A stretch of DNA of 64,000 nt, from positions 1 to 64,000 of the forward strand of contig WNYE01000056.1 in NCBI GenBank assembly GCA_021396245.1, read 5' to 3'. The stretch comes from Sporothrix humicola (taxonomy: Eukaryota; Ascomycota; Sordariomycetes; Ophiostomatales; Ophiostomataceae). This document shows, piece after piece, positions 46,401-58,900 of this stretch. The first letter of the stretch is position 1. Each line of letters opens with the position of its first letter. Both the position numbers and the translations under genes were made by a program. Below the pieces are notes generated by a model that was given only the letters and a program-made list of their open reading frames with translations, did not search any database and was not told the origin of the DNA.

Positions 46401-49400
46401 AGACTACATCTCCACCAACTCCTACTCTCCAGTCAACGACTGTCGTCTCTGCATACTACCCGTATTCTGTGCCTGTATCCTACCTTCCTGTCAGCCTCAT
46501 GTTCTTGTGCATCCTATTTTTGTCTCTCCCTCAGTCTTCCGTAGTCCGGCTTCACATCGAGCCTGCGTCAAAATATGGCAAATTCTGGACACTGGCCCTG
46601 CTCCCCGAATTCGCATCCAAACGGCCAGTGGGAGACCTGCAAAACTGAGACAAGTTATAGCGATCGCCCTCGTTCCTTCCCTCTCCTCCCCAGGATCGTT
46701 GCTTCCCTTTTTCGCGACTGCGCTTGTCTCCTGCGCAAAACCCCGTCTGGTGTGCTGTGATTGGTTGATCTGACCCCATCGACGCCATCGAAATCGTACG
46801 TTTTTTTCTGAACTTCCCATCCCTTCCCACACTTACAGAACACACACGCCCCCCTGAGGTTTCTTGGGTCCATGTCCCCATGTCTTTGCTCTTTCATGCC
46901 TTTTCCGTTGACTCTTGTCTGCATCTGTTCTTTTCGCACCCTTTCAAACTCTGGCACTTTCTTCAATTTCCATGCTCGCTGGTTTTTGCCGATATTTTTT
47001 GGTCGTTTTTGGCGGCCTTTGCCCTTTCAAAGTACTGCTTGTGGGCTCCCAGTCACCTTTCTGGGGCGGGATTTCCCTCTTACACCCCCCCCCCCCTTGT
47101 TTCTAAGGTTCGGTTTTTCTGAAGAGAGAAAAAGACGGGATCAAACTTCCAAACACTGTTATTTCGGGTACCATATTGCTCGTTGACCGTGTGTAGGTCT
47201 TCTTTCCCACTGCTGTTTCCTTTTCTGGGAAATGTACTCGTGAGGTAGGAAGTACAATCGCACGTACTGGGCTATGCCAGATCGCTCCTGCCTTGCATTG
47301 TCGAAGGTCCTGATTTCCAAATTGAGAAGGTACCTACTACTTGGCCTCGACCGTTCCTCTGCCCAAATACCATTATGCCCATTTGCTATGCTATTCAATT
47401 TCACATCCTCAAGAACCCTCCATTCACTACACTCCACATCAACCTCGTCTCTCTGCCCGCCGCACCGGTTTTGGCCGCGTTCGCTGGCGAGGATCAGCAT
47501 CTACCTAGTAAGGCTTTGTTCAGAGCGCACAATACTCGTAGGCACTCGCCGTCTCAACTTGCCGGCTTAAATGAACGATGCCTGGGCTTCTCTTTGTGAC
47601 AAGGTTGAAGCCGATTTGTTTCTTCTCTTGCCTCGTCTGTCTCTCCGTCCTTGCCCTTTGCTCCTTCCTTCAAGTCGTCTGTCTCGCTCCTTCCCACGAC
47701 CTTCACCCTGGAGTAATATGCTATTTGCCCGAAAGCATGGTAGGCCCTTGCTCGTTTGCTCCTTCCTACTTTGATGCTTTTCGAGATGCGTTTTGCCTTG
47801 CCCTTTCCCTCGCGAATCAATGTCCTAGCAAGGCCTACTCGTTTCGTAGCAAGTCCTCCATGATTCTAGAGCTCATATTTTGAACAATATACATTATCAG
47901 ACTTGAACTATTGCAATTTTCCTCCTGATGTTTTCATGTTAGCCGTGGCCGTGTATTACAGTAACATACCTCCCCGCTTTTTTTTTTTATTCTCGGTCTG
48001 CCCTGGTGTGAACTTTCCTTTCATAACAACAATAGTGGGAAGGAGAGCCCCATAGTGCTGTGCGTCGCCTCTTTCCTTATTCACTCTTTTTGTCGGGTCC
48101 GCACCTTCCACTTACACCGTCCTCCACCTTCTCGTCACTGGCCCCAAAAAAACAGTCTCTCCCGTTCCTCGATTTTCTTTCTATCTTCACTTCTCCTTCA
48201 CTCGACATTCACCTGAACCTCGACACACTTCTAATTCACTCTGGACAACACATCTCTCTCCAAACCGTCTCTTAGTATCGCTCGTTTTCCAACACACACA
48301 ACCTCCATTTATCTCGCCCAACCCATCTCTGCTCTCGTCGCAAACCTGATTTGTGTTTCTCACTTCTTGGTCACCTCCCACGACGTTGACAGTCTGGCAA
48401 CAAACGAAATCTCTCTTGCCCAGTGCAAAACAGCAATCGTTCATTTTCACAGAAGGCATCCAACGATACCAACTCTCTCCGGAAGGTCCAATCAATAGCA
48501 GTGGCCCCCAAGCTCTCGACCATCCATTACATCTCTCAGGTAAGATGAACCCACCACTGCGTCTTGCTTACCCTTCTCCCCCATCTCCACCCTCATCCAT
48601 CTCGGCAAACCCTCTATGCATCTCACAGAGGCGCGGTACCTCCTGCTTCCCTCCGTCCTCGTTCTGCGGCATTCACCATTGTTGCCAGCCGGGACGAGCA
48701 CTTTGCGTGTTCTTGTCCATGCAGGTTGATGGGCAAGTTGGTGCAGCGCCTTGCCCTTGACTGTTCCTCGGCTTCACACCGTCCTTCAGCTCGTCACCCA
48801 TTCCTCACCACCAACATCACCATACCCTGGCCTTCGTAAGGACTTCCTGTGCCCTGTTCTTCTTGTCAACACAGCCAGCCACATCCTATGCCAGTAGCTC
48901 GGGATCTCTCCCGCGCCGGCGCCATCTACATTGCCTTAGTTGAGAGAAACGAGGTCTTTCCGTCACAATCTCCCATTCTGCTCCATTTTCCCTCGTTCCC
49001 CGTCTACACTCATACCACATCTGCCCACGCCATTCTTTTTGCCTCCCTCCTCCCTCTTCAAGCCACCTGGATCCAAGATTGAGGCCCGGAACGTTTAGCT
49101 TCTTGATGTTCATGGTCTGCCTCCATCCTGAACGTTGGTTCTACACTAGATCCATTTCAAGATCCTAATATACTGGTGATCTGCCCTCTTCTCCCTTTTC
49201 ACATATCATCTCTTCTTTCAAGCCCTTTCCACCTTCTCCTTTTTGCTTTTTGCTATATCTACATTCCCTCTACGGTCTCAGCATCAGTTGGAAAACATAA
49301 TATTGCTTCTACTCTCGGTGCTCGCGGTGTCTCACTTTCGGGTTTCCCTTTACTTACTTTTGCCATCAGTCGATATCAACAGACCGACGACGCAACCTCG

Positions 49401-50039
49401 TGCCTTTTTCTTTTTCTTTAGCTTCAACCAGAAAGCAAATCTGAAAAAGTTTCTGTACGTATCCCAACACTCCTCTCTTGTCACTGGATGTGGGAGACAA
49501 TCTTGCTCTCGTCATTTCTGGTTCTGAGATCTCCAGACCCATATCTTCAAGATCAGCCCCCCTCGCTCCTCGACCCTCTTCTCCCGTCCCTCGTCTTTTC
49601 TTTTCCGCCTTCTCTTTCCCATCCCTTCTTTTTATTCTTCTGTCTCTTCTCACACCCGCCCCGCCGTACCCTCCTCCTCCACCTGCAACTGCACTCTGCA
49701 CACTGCACTTTCTCAGGCGGTTGCTACCGTTTCACTCTTCCCTCTTCCTTCCGCAACCTTTGCTCCTTTCAGGAGGTAGGGTGTGTTCTTTTTGGGAATT
49801 TTTGCTACGACTCTATTTCTTCTTTCCTCTTTCTCTCACTTGGTCTTTCGAATCTTCCGTGCTCGGACCCGACTTACTGACACTCGACGGCCTTTGTAGC
49901 CCATTGACCACGCGGCACCGTCTTCTCCAGTCCCTTATTTACGTCGGCGGTCTCCCACGACCCAATCTTTGTTCTTTCATGATTAGCAAACAGCATTTCA
50001 GACATTGAATCGAGCGACATCTGGCACAAAATCGCGGCC
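43481..50039. other. Long divergent intergenic region with CT-rich leader
   Basis: About 6.5 kb between the divergent microgene (-) and SAM/HMG gene (+). No frame longer than about 205 codons and none with domain-like content. An ATG in ACCATGG context at 45602 opens 145 codons with a hydrophobic N-terminal part, but without family features. From about 46800 to 50039 the plus strand is persistently CT-rich, including a run of 12 C at about 47085-47096, and likely contains the SAM/HMG 5'UTR. A good donor (CAG/GTAAGA at 48540) and a plausible acceptor ending at 49899 suggest one or more 5'UTR introns. No tRNA seen. Confidence 0.5.
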
Positions 50040-52394
50040 ATGTCGCACCGCCTGGAGGACGAGCTCGAGGAGCTCCAGCTCTCACAATACCTTGATGCAT
50101 TTGTCGACCAAGGTTTCGACACCTGGGAGACTATTCTGGACATTACAGAATCCGACCTGTACGTCTCTATCACATTTTCTTTATTTGTTATCCCAGAAGC
50201 TGCAGTATACTAATCTTTGTCACCATGCAGCGACGCCCTCGGAGTAAAGCTAGGACACCGCAGAGTAAGGATCATGAGTTTCCCGCTTCTCTTATCCTGT
50301 CAACTAATATGATTTCTGCGTCTAGAAATTGCAACGCAGGATCGCAAACTATCGCGGCGTTGCCCCAGAGGCTTCTCTGGCCTCTCCTACACGAACAGCT
50401 GCGGATGATTCCTCGTCAAGGGCAGAATCAAGCACAAAACAAGACACGCCATCGAATTTTAGCCTCGACAGCCGTGGAGCTGTCCCCGGAGTGCTCGCCA
50501 AACGGAAATACCGCCGCCACCCAAAAGTATGTGTTGATAGTCCCTGACAATCACATGGTTTGAATGGTTTCTTTGTGCTAACTGTACAGCCGGACGAGAA
50601 TGCGCCAGAACGCCCGCCATCAGCATACGTTCTCTTCTCCAACAGTACGTCAGACATACAATGACAATGCAGATACGATGCGAAACTACTGACACTAGCA
50701 AATAGAAACGCGAGAGGAGTTGAAGGGACGCAACTTAACATTCACGGAAATAGCCAAGCACGTCGGGGAAAATTGGCAAGGACTGTCCGCAGCGGAGCGT
50801 GAGCCGTTCGAGACGCAGGCACAGCTCGCAAAGGACAAATACAATCAAGACCTGAGCGAGTACAAGAAAACCGATAACTACAAGAGTTATATGGTGTATC
50901 TCCAGGAGTTCAAGGCCAAACACAATAACGGCCAGACTCAAGGTGTGTCCTATTTCTTCCCCGCAAACGGTATGCCTCGATCTTGAATTTCTTCAAGAAG
51001 CAGAAAAAAGAAACAGAAAAGCAGTGGCTGTGGTCTTTTCTTCGCAAGCTCCTTTTGTTTCAACGAAACTATACCCGTTCTATTTGAAATGGAATACTAT
51101 TTTGTTGTCTCTCTGTTCCTCCTCCCACAGAAGAGTCTCTTCTGATCCTATCTCCTTGGCCTCTACCAAAGAAAAAATTGCACTGATGTTTTTGTTTGAT
51201 TATCGTTCCTCGTCCATGTTTTGATATATCTCTAACACCGCGTCTTCTCCAAATCTAGACAAAGATGCCTTCAAACGCATCAAGCTGACCGAGTTCAGCT
51301 CGTCCTCCACGCCGACGCTGGGCACCAGCTCAGCATCACCTCCCGCAACGCATCCCGACTTCCGGCGCCATAACAAACGCAAAAGCGGGAGCGTTACTGG
51401 CCACGCCTCAAGAAGCGGCAGCGAAGGCCCATACGACAACGATGGACAACACGTCCATCAAAAACGCCGCCTCGGATCGACCGCCTCTGGCACAGAGTCG
51501 CACTACTCGGGCTCGTCCACGCCTGGTCTGACGCACTCGCCTACAACTCTCGGTCACCAGCCGACTGGTGACAAGCACAACGACGCCGTGCACTCATACC
51601 ATTCCCCGTCGTCTCGCCCTACCAGCATGAGCCCCAGTGTCCACGCAGCCTCGGTCCCGCCGCCAAACTACAGCCAGTCCTCATCGATTCGCCGCAGCGA
51701 AAGTGGTGGTAGCGCTCAAATGAGCCTGCCGTCCTTGTCCCATATGTTCGACGACAGACACCCGCACCCCTCGACAGCCAACGGCCCCCGCTCTGGCCCG
51801 ACTCAGGACGCCGCGAACAACAGCAATGGACATTCAGGCAATGCCAGTCCCGGTCTGGCCCCGCACAGCAACAGCATGGTGACGAGCAGCAGCAGCGCAA
51901 GCAACGCTAGCAACGGATCTGCCTCGACCTACTCGACAGCCAGCAGCAACGGCAGTGCCAGTTACCCTCGCACACCGCTCGACGGATTGATGCCCATCCA
52001 CGCGCTTCTCTCCGGCACGAGCAAGCCCATGTCTCCCACGTCGCCACACTCGTCGACTGCGTCTCCCAACTCGACATCGATTCCTCCGCACCCGCAGCCG
52101 TACCCGCAGCCGGGCATGCAGCACCCTCCTCCTCAACACCCGCCTCACTACCCCTCACAGCATCAGCAGCCTCAGTATCCGCCGCCTCAGCAGGGCCACT
52201 CGTACCACACGCAGCCACAGGGACCCCCTCCTTCCTACCATAATGCGGATTCTCCCAAAGAGTCTCCACCTCCGTCATCGTGGAACTACCCTCATGGTCC
52301 GTCTCCGGCAGAGCGTTCGCCGATATTCAGAGAGCACGCCGTTGGCAACATGGTGCGCCAGCCTGCCGGTGCCCCTTACCCGTTCCGGTCGTAG
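50040..52394 (+). CDS. SAM-domain plus HMG-box DNA-binding protein
   Basis: 593 residues from six exons: 50040-50158, 50231-50264, 50326-50526, 50590-50644, 50706-50942 and 51259-52394. Introns of 72, 61, 63, 61 and 316 nt all have GT..AG ends, and exons join in phase. Residues 1 to about 60 form a SAM domain (LQLSQYLDAFVDQGFDTWETI, then GVKLGHRRKLQRRI), a protein-interaction module. Residues about 124-195 are an HMG box (ERPPSAYVLFSNKTREEL, IAKHVGENWQGLS, YKKTDNYKSYM), a minor-groove DNA-binding fold. The C-terminus is Ser/Pro/His-rich and disordered, with a basic KRKSGS/HQKRRL stretch that could be a nuclear localisation signal and a late Pro/Gln/His-rich tract. Probably a nuclear transcription regulator; targets unknown. 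The start is the first in-frame ATG before the SAM domain. Confidence 0.92.
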
Positions 52395-55300
52395 GTCGAC
52401 CTGATCAAAGAGTGGGAGAAGGAAGAGTAGGGCGGCAGTTTGCATTTCTATGCACTTCATACCTTGCTTTCCTCGCTTCTATGCTGCTTCTATTCTGCTT
52501 TATTATGCTTCTATTTTTCTGTACACGAACGACACGGTTTTTCTTTCTTCCTTGTGTTTTCTTTTCCTTGTTCTTTTTCTCTCTTCTTTCTACTCATGGT
52601 CTCGGATGACGGCCTCTCATGACAGGACTGGGCTCCTAGTCTTTATTTCTTTTCCCTTCTTTTCTTGCTTTTTTATTTCTCTTTTCTTCTCGTTCTGTGT
52701 GGAAATGCTGCATCTCAGGCTTTCCACTTTTTATTCCTTTGCATCTTCTTTTTATCTATGGCATGTCTCACATTCAATGTAACGAACTCGGAAAAGGTGG
52801 GAACGGCGGGACGGAGCATCTAGGTTTGGTCCCTTTTTACTTTTCGGTTTTCCCAATCTCTCATGTATTTTCTTTCAATGTCAAAGTCGTCTTTCGTGTC
52901 GACTATCTGGGGGGTAAAGGGGTTTTACAGGTCAAAACAACGGGCAAAGGGCAACCGTCTGCATATTCATAATCATGAGCACACAGCATCATTCAAGTTC
53001 ATTATTCATTTCATCCAAGGGTGGGGGGAGGATTCATATTGGAGAACCTCGCACGAAACAAGCAAGGCCGAGGCTTATACCCAAATCAATATATTGCATT
53101 CAAACAAAGTCGTTTTCCTGAGTGAAGCATACAAAAGTACAATGTACAATGTTAAAGTGTATGCGCTTGATTGCATAGTATATAAAAGCCGCGATATTCA
53201 ACGTTTGGTTGACAGATTTTCAAAAGAGATTTTTGTTTAAAAAAAAAAAGAAACACATAATAATGAAATAAAAAATTGATCAAAAAATTGATCAAAAAAT
53301 TGATCAAAAAATTGATCAAAAAATTGATCAAAAAATTGATCATAAATTGATTAAAAAATTGAATAAATAAAATGAAATTAAAGTGAGAGAAATCGAAACC
53401 AAAAATTGCACCAGGAATAAATTACATAAAAAAAAAAAAGAAGAAGAAAAAAACAGAAAACAATCCCGACACAAAGAAAAGACAGAATACCATTTGTATA
53501 TCTAGTCACAAGGGGAAGCACATCTGACAGGTACCATGTCTCCATGTGTAGCATGAGTATTTCATCACTGTCCTCTTTATTTCTTTATTTCGCGTTCACG
53601 CAAGACCTTTCACTGTCACTGGCATGTCCAACTGCGTTTTCTCCACGTGTTGGTTTGCTTTGGCGACGATATCAACGGTTGCTGCACAGCTCGCATTCTT
53701 CACCGATGCCATCCCCGCCATTCCAGTTCGTTTGACAGCACCCTTTTGTGAGCTTGGTGGGGGCCGCTTTACGACAGATTCAACGTCTACAACGGCTTTT
53801 GTCTGGGTGCCTCAATATGTGTTGTTGTTGTACGACGTACACGGGTAACCTGGAACACGTCGACGGAGTGGTGGTCTTTGTGTGACGGAGAATATTGCCT
53901 TTTTTGTGCAGAGTTTTGTGAGCTCTTTCCTTTCCAGCGGCTACCGTTATGTGGGGGTCCGTCTCGCTGTTGAAGAGGTATTCGATATCGAGGCAAGGCG
54001 GCCGAGTCCGTTTGCTTTGCTCGTTTGCTCTGCTCCGGCACGGACTCACCGTTCGGTGACAGAAGAGATGTCGTTCATGGTTGGCCGTTCGTGGTTCGGG
54101 TTCGGGATTGGGGTCAAGGTCGAGAACCGTGACCCACAGGCGCGTCACTCCTCAGGTCCTTGGAAACTCGACCCCAGCTGAACCCGCCGATTTTACCCTC
54201 TTTCTTGTCCCTTTTGGCGCTAGGCCTGCGCCGGCCCACCCAATGTAAACAAACCAGCAAACGCAGCGAGTCGCAGTTGCCCTTAAAAACAATGACCAAC
54301 AGTAGTAACAGTGGACTAAAAAGCACTAAAATGTCCGCTCAAACAACATTTTGGTGAAGACTTCAGCACTTGGACGGCTGTTCCCTGGGCCTAGTGGTGT
54401 TAGGGCGGACTTTGGCTGTTTTGGCGTGTTTTGATCACGACGTGTCGTGGTTTTTGTTGTTTTGGCCTGGAAAGGCGAGTATTTCAGTGAGGCTTTTGCT
54501 GTTTCTCGTCGCGTCGCAGAGCCTCAAGCCATCTGCCCTATGGACAGCGTTGCAGCGTCGAGCGGGAGCGTGTATTTTTTTTTTCCCCAGGGCTGCTTTT
54601 GTGCTCTTTCTTTCCGCCGTAAACACCCCTGTAATCCAGGTCCCCTGTTTTTCGTTCTTTCGTCAGCTGCCCAGTGCTCTTTCTCTATTTTCGAGCTTGG
54701 GTAGCTTTCCCTCACCTCGGATCCTTCCACCCCTGGCTAATATTAGAGAGCAGAAAGAGCGTATTCGTGCCCTCGTTCACGACATTCAATGTCATTTGTG
54801 TCGTCTACAAAAAAACATTGTGCATTTAATTTCCGATCTCCGTCTGCAACTACCCTCACCGCACCATCGTACTTTTGCTGCCGCTTGCAACTGTCCTTCG
54901 TAAATGCAATATGCACGCAATCCTGCAAGCGGCAGCAAAAGGCACAAGCCGTCGACCGCTCTTGAGGCTGACACGTGATGTGATTTGCTGGCAGCGTTGA
55001 TGTGTGAGTGGAGTCGTGTCTTGATGAGGCCTGCCGAGAAGTGGACGTCCAGCTGTGCAGCGAGTGCAGCGAGTGCAGTTCCTCCAGCTCCTTCCCCGAG
55101 CGCCCACACCATCTTCGTCTTCCCACCCCTGCTCTTGTGCTTCCCATTCCCAGCCACCGCTTTTCTGTGTTTTGCCCTCTCTCCCATCGAGCCCATCTTC
55201 TCCTCTCTTTTCGCCTCCCGCCCTCTTCTCTTCGCTCTGGTTCTCGGCTGCCACACACACACCACACCTCGTTGTGGAACCCTGGAGGCCTGACCCGTTT

Positions 55301-55924
55301 CCCGCTTTCTGTTTCTCTGTTTCTGTTTCTTGTCTCTGGCGTCTCTCTCTCCCTCTCGTCACCCATGTGGAGGTAAGTCAACGCCAGAGTGGGCACTCTT
55401 TGGGCCACTCTCTTGTCCCCGACAGTCTTGTTTTGTTATGATTTTTCCTCTTTGATCCACTGCCAGCAGCCGCCTAATCTTACTCTGTAGCGGCCACACC
55501 CAACACAGCACTGTTGTTGTTATTCAGCCGGGGTATTATTTTCATCCCGACTTTTCCTTTTTTATCTCTTTTATTTTCCCCTTCCCACCACACGTCAACG
55601 TCGACCCCCCCCAGACACGATAACAGAACTTTGTTAAGGCTGGTTCGATATTCGATATTCGAGACTCGATATTCGACTGCGATTCAAGATCACGACTTTC
55701 GACATCGACATTGAACTTACACCTAGCACCTAATTTACACCCAACGCTACATCTACTTTCCGTATACCTAGATCGACACTACCGCGACCCAAGATCGAGG
55801 GCCCCTCCCGTTTTGCATTCCAGTCGCTCGACGGCAGCAGCCGCTGTCGCGCCAGAACTGGCACTCGACCCGTTACGGTCCTGATCTACCGATTTATTTG
55901 TCTCCAACAAACCTCATCCTCATC
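52395..55924. other. Intergenic region with tandem array and leashin leader
   Basis: 3.5 kb between two plus-strand genes. 52395-53000 is T/C-rich 3'UTR-like sequence. An AT-rich segment at about 53230-53460 contains the 12-bp array described separately. From about 55000 the plus strand is CT-rich, the probable leader of the leashin-like gene. A perfect GTAAGT donor at 55373 follows ATGTGGAG, so an upstream mini-exon or 5'UTR intron is possible. An in-frame stop lies about 150 bases before the chosen ATG at 55925. No other gene supported. Confidence 0.5.
53269..53363. repeat. 12-bp TTGATCAA-containing tandem array
   Basis: Five perfect copies of CAAAAAATTGAT (53281-53340), flanked by one diverged copy before and about two after. 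Each junction forms the palindrome TTGATCAA, so the array presents regularly spaced GATC dyads every 12 bases, close to one helical turn. It lies in an AT-rich stretch between genes. Confidence 0.9.
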
Positions 55925-58900
55925 ATGCCGCAAGAAGGCCGTCGGCGCAGCCCGGAGAGCGCGCGGCGGCGTCGCAAGGACCGGCGGCGGTCGATGGACG
56001 GCGCGTCGGACAAGGACTCGCACGCGGGCGAATCGACCCGGTCGGGCCACCACCGTTCCTCGCGCCACTCGACATCTTCCCACAAACCCAAGACTACCTC
56101 CTCTTCCGCCCCCATCACAACAATCCCACGCGTGCCGACACCGACTCGTTCGCGCGGCGAGGCGGCCAGCTACTACGACACGACCAACACATTTGTCGAC
56201 CCAGCCGCGTTCCGGCCGACGGGGCCCATGTCTGCAGCGCCAGTCGCGGCCGGCGCTGCTGCCGGCGTCGCTGGTCTCGCCGCCGGTGCCGCGGCCCACC
56301 TCTATGAAAATCAAAGTCACGCCCAATCCCAACCGGCTCCCCATACACCGCCCTACAACAGAGACCCCCGCCGCTACCGTGCGGGCTCAGCGTCCTCGGG
56401 CGACTCGTCGACGTCGTCGACGTCCGACTCGCTGCTCAACATCTCGGCGCCGCGGTCGCACGTCCACGGCATTATTTCTTTTTTTAGGAAAAGCAGCTCG
56501 CCGACACGGCAGCACCGCGCATCGTCGGGCCACCGCAAAAAGAAGAAGCGGTTCCTGCGGTTCAACAACTCGAGCTCGTCGTCGGTGGACGACGGCCTGT
56601 TTTACGGCCGCGGCTACATTTCGCGCTCGCGTGTCGAGCTGGCGCGCGACCAGGCCGCTTCGGGACCGAGCCACAGCCAGAGCTTTGACCAGTACGGCCA
56701 GTACGGCCAGTACGGCCAGAATCACGGCCACTCTGGCCACTCTGGCCACTCTGGCCACGGTTTTGGCACGGCCGCTGCTGCCGCTGCTGGCGTGGCTGGC
56801 GTTGCCGCAGTTGCTGGTGCCGCTCTGACTGACCACGACCATCTGGCCTATGGCGGCCCGACGTCTTCGTCGCGCAAGGAAAAGGGCAACGACGACGACG
56901 AGGAAATCCTGAGAATCGGCCGCGAACTCGCGCAGCTGGCCCACGACGAGAACCGCCGCGACCTGGCACGCGTCGGCCGTCGTGCGCCCACCCAGATTGC
57001 CGCCGCGACCGTCGCTCTCCAGCGTTTCCGCCAGCAGCGTCACAGCCAGGGCGCTGGTGGCAGCCGTGACGATTACGCCAGCGCTACCCAGGCTGCCCAG
57101 GCTGCCACTGTTGGCCGCGGTGCTACCTTCTCCCGTCTCGGCCATGGTCTTGGCCATGGCCACGGCGACATGCCATCGTCTCCCGACGACTCCGAGTGGG
57201 AATCCGCTTCGGAGGACGGCCACTCGGACGACTCGTTTGCCAGCAGCGACGGCGATTCGGGCCTGGCCTATGGCTCGAACCACCATCTGCCGCAGAAGAG
57301 CCAGTCCCACTCTCAGTCGCACGCCGTCTCCCATCCATCGCACACCGGATCGGGCGTCGGCGCGGCGGCTCTGGGCATGGCTGCTGGCGCTGCTCTTGCC
57401 GGAGCTGGAGCCGCCGCCGCTGGCCATCACGGCGCTCGTCCTGACCACCGTCCTGACCACCGTCCTGACCACCGTCCTGACCACCGCGACTCGACGCACT
57501 CGACGCACTCGTCGCCGTCCAACAACCGCTTCAACAACATCACGGCCGCCCGCCGCCAGTCGTCCATCGTCGACCTGGCCCTCTTTGGCCCGCACAACTC
57601 TCTGCGCGGCCACGTCACCAGCCCCTGCGGCTTTGACGATGTCGACCGCCGCCGTCCCAGCCGGACCGCCTCTGGCCCCGTGGTTTCTGGTGTTTCTGGT
57701 GTTTCCGACGCCCGCCCGCCCAGCCAGTCCGACTCGCGCACGGCCAACAACAGCCACCGCCACCGCATGTCCGGTGTTGGTGTTGGTGTTGGTGCAGGCG
57801 CTGCGGCTGGCGTTGCTGCAGGTGTTGCCGCCGCCGCAATTGCTGGCGCTGCTGGCCACACGTCGTCGGCGCCCACGACGCCCCGTCGCTACCAGCAGCA
57901 GCAGCAGCCCCAGGGCCCCGTGGAAATCAAGACGCCCAAGCCGGTTGCGCCTGTGAGCAGCCGTGTCTTTGACGACGATGTCATCATGGCGTCCGAAGAC
58001 AGAAACCGGCAGCGCGAACGTGAGCGTGAAAAAGAACTCGAGCGCCTCGAAAAGGAACGCGTTGCACGCCAGAAAGAACACGAGCGCGAAATTGCGCGCC
58101 GCGAACGCGAGATCGAAGAGCGCGAGCGGGCCCTCAAAGAACGCCAAGAACGCCGCGAGCGCGAAGAGCGCGAGGAGGGCAAGGCCGGCAGCAGCGCGTC
58201 GGAGACTGCCACGGCCCGCGACGCCCGTCGTGCAGAGCGCCGCAAGGAAGAGCTCGAGGAGCGGTTCCGCCGTGCCGCGCGCTTCTACAAGGCCCAGGAC
58301 GAAGAGCGCGCCAGAAAGGAGGCAGAGGCCAGGGGCGAGACGTACAAGTCGGGCGACAAGTCGACTGACAAAGACGGCAAGTCGTCTTCGGCCATTGCCT
58401 CGACTGTGGCCGCCACTTCTTTCGCCGCCACGGCCGCTGCTCTGCTCGCCGAGAAGCGCAAGCACGACGAGAAGGAGCGCCTCGCCAAGAAACTGCGCGA
58501 CGCCGGCGATGCCGAAGACGCCGACCGCGCGCTGGCCAAGCTACGGTCCGACCAGGAGCGCGCGTGGCAGGAGAAGCAGAAGCAGCGCGACGCGGACGGC
58601 CACCGCTCGCCCGAGCGTGAACGCTACCGCGTCTATCCCGACGGCGGCGATGTTGTCTACTACAACGGGAAGCCCGAACAGTACATTCCCGACGGCAAGG
58701 ACAAGGGCAAGGGCAAGGCAAAGGACGATGACAAGCATGATGCTACCTCCAAGTCCGCCGTCGACCCGTTCCAGTACCAGGTCGCGACCGATGCGTTCCC
58801 GACGCCCGTGTATGGCAACACGCCTGTGCGTCCGCTGACGCCCAACGTCTTCACAATCGACGACGGGCCGTCCTGGGCAAACGACGAGCCGTACGAGCCG

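Noticed and set aside
46159..46773. 204-codon plus-strand ORF
   Set aside because: Cys/Pro/Ser-rich mixture without domain features in a CT-rich upstream zone, and non-ATG opening likely.
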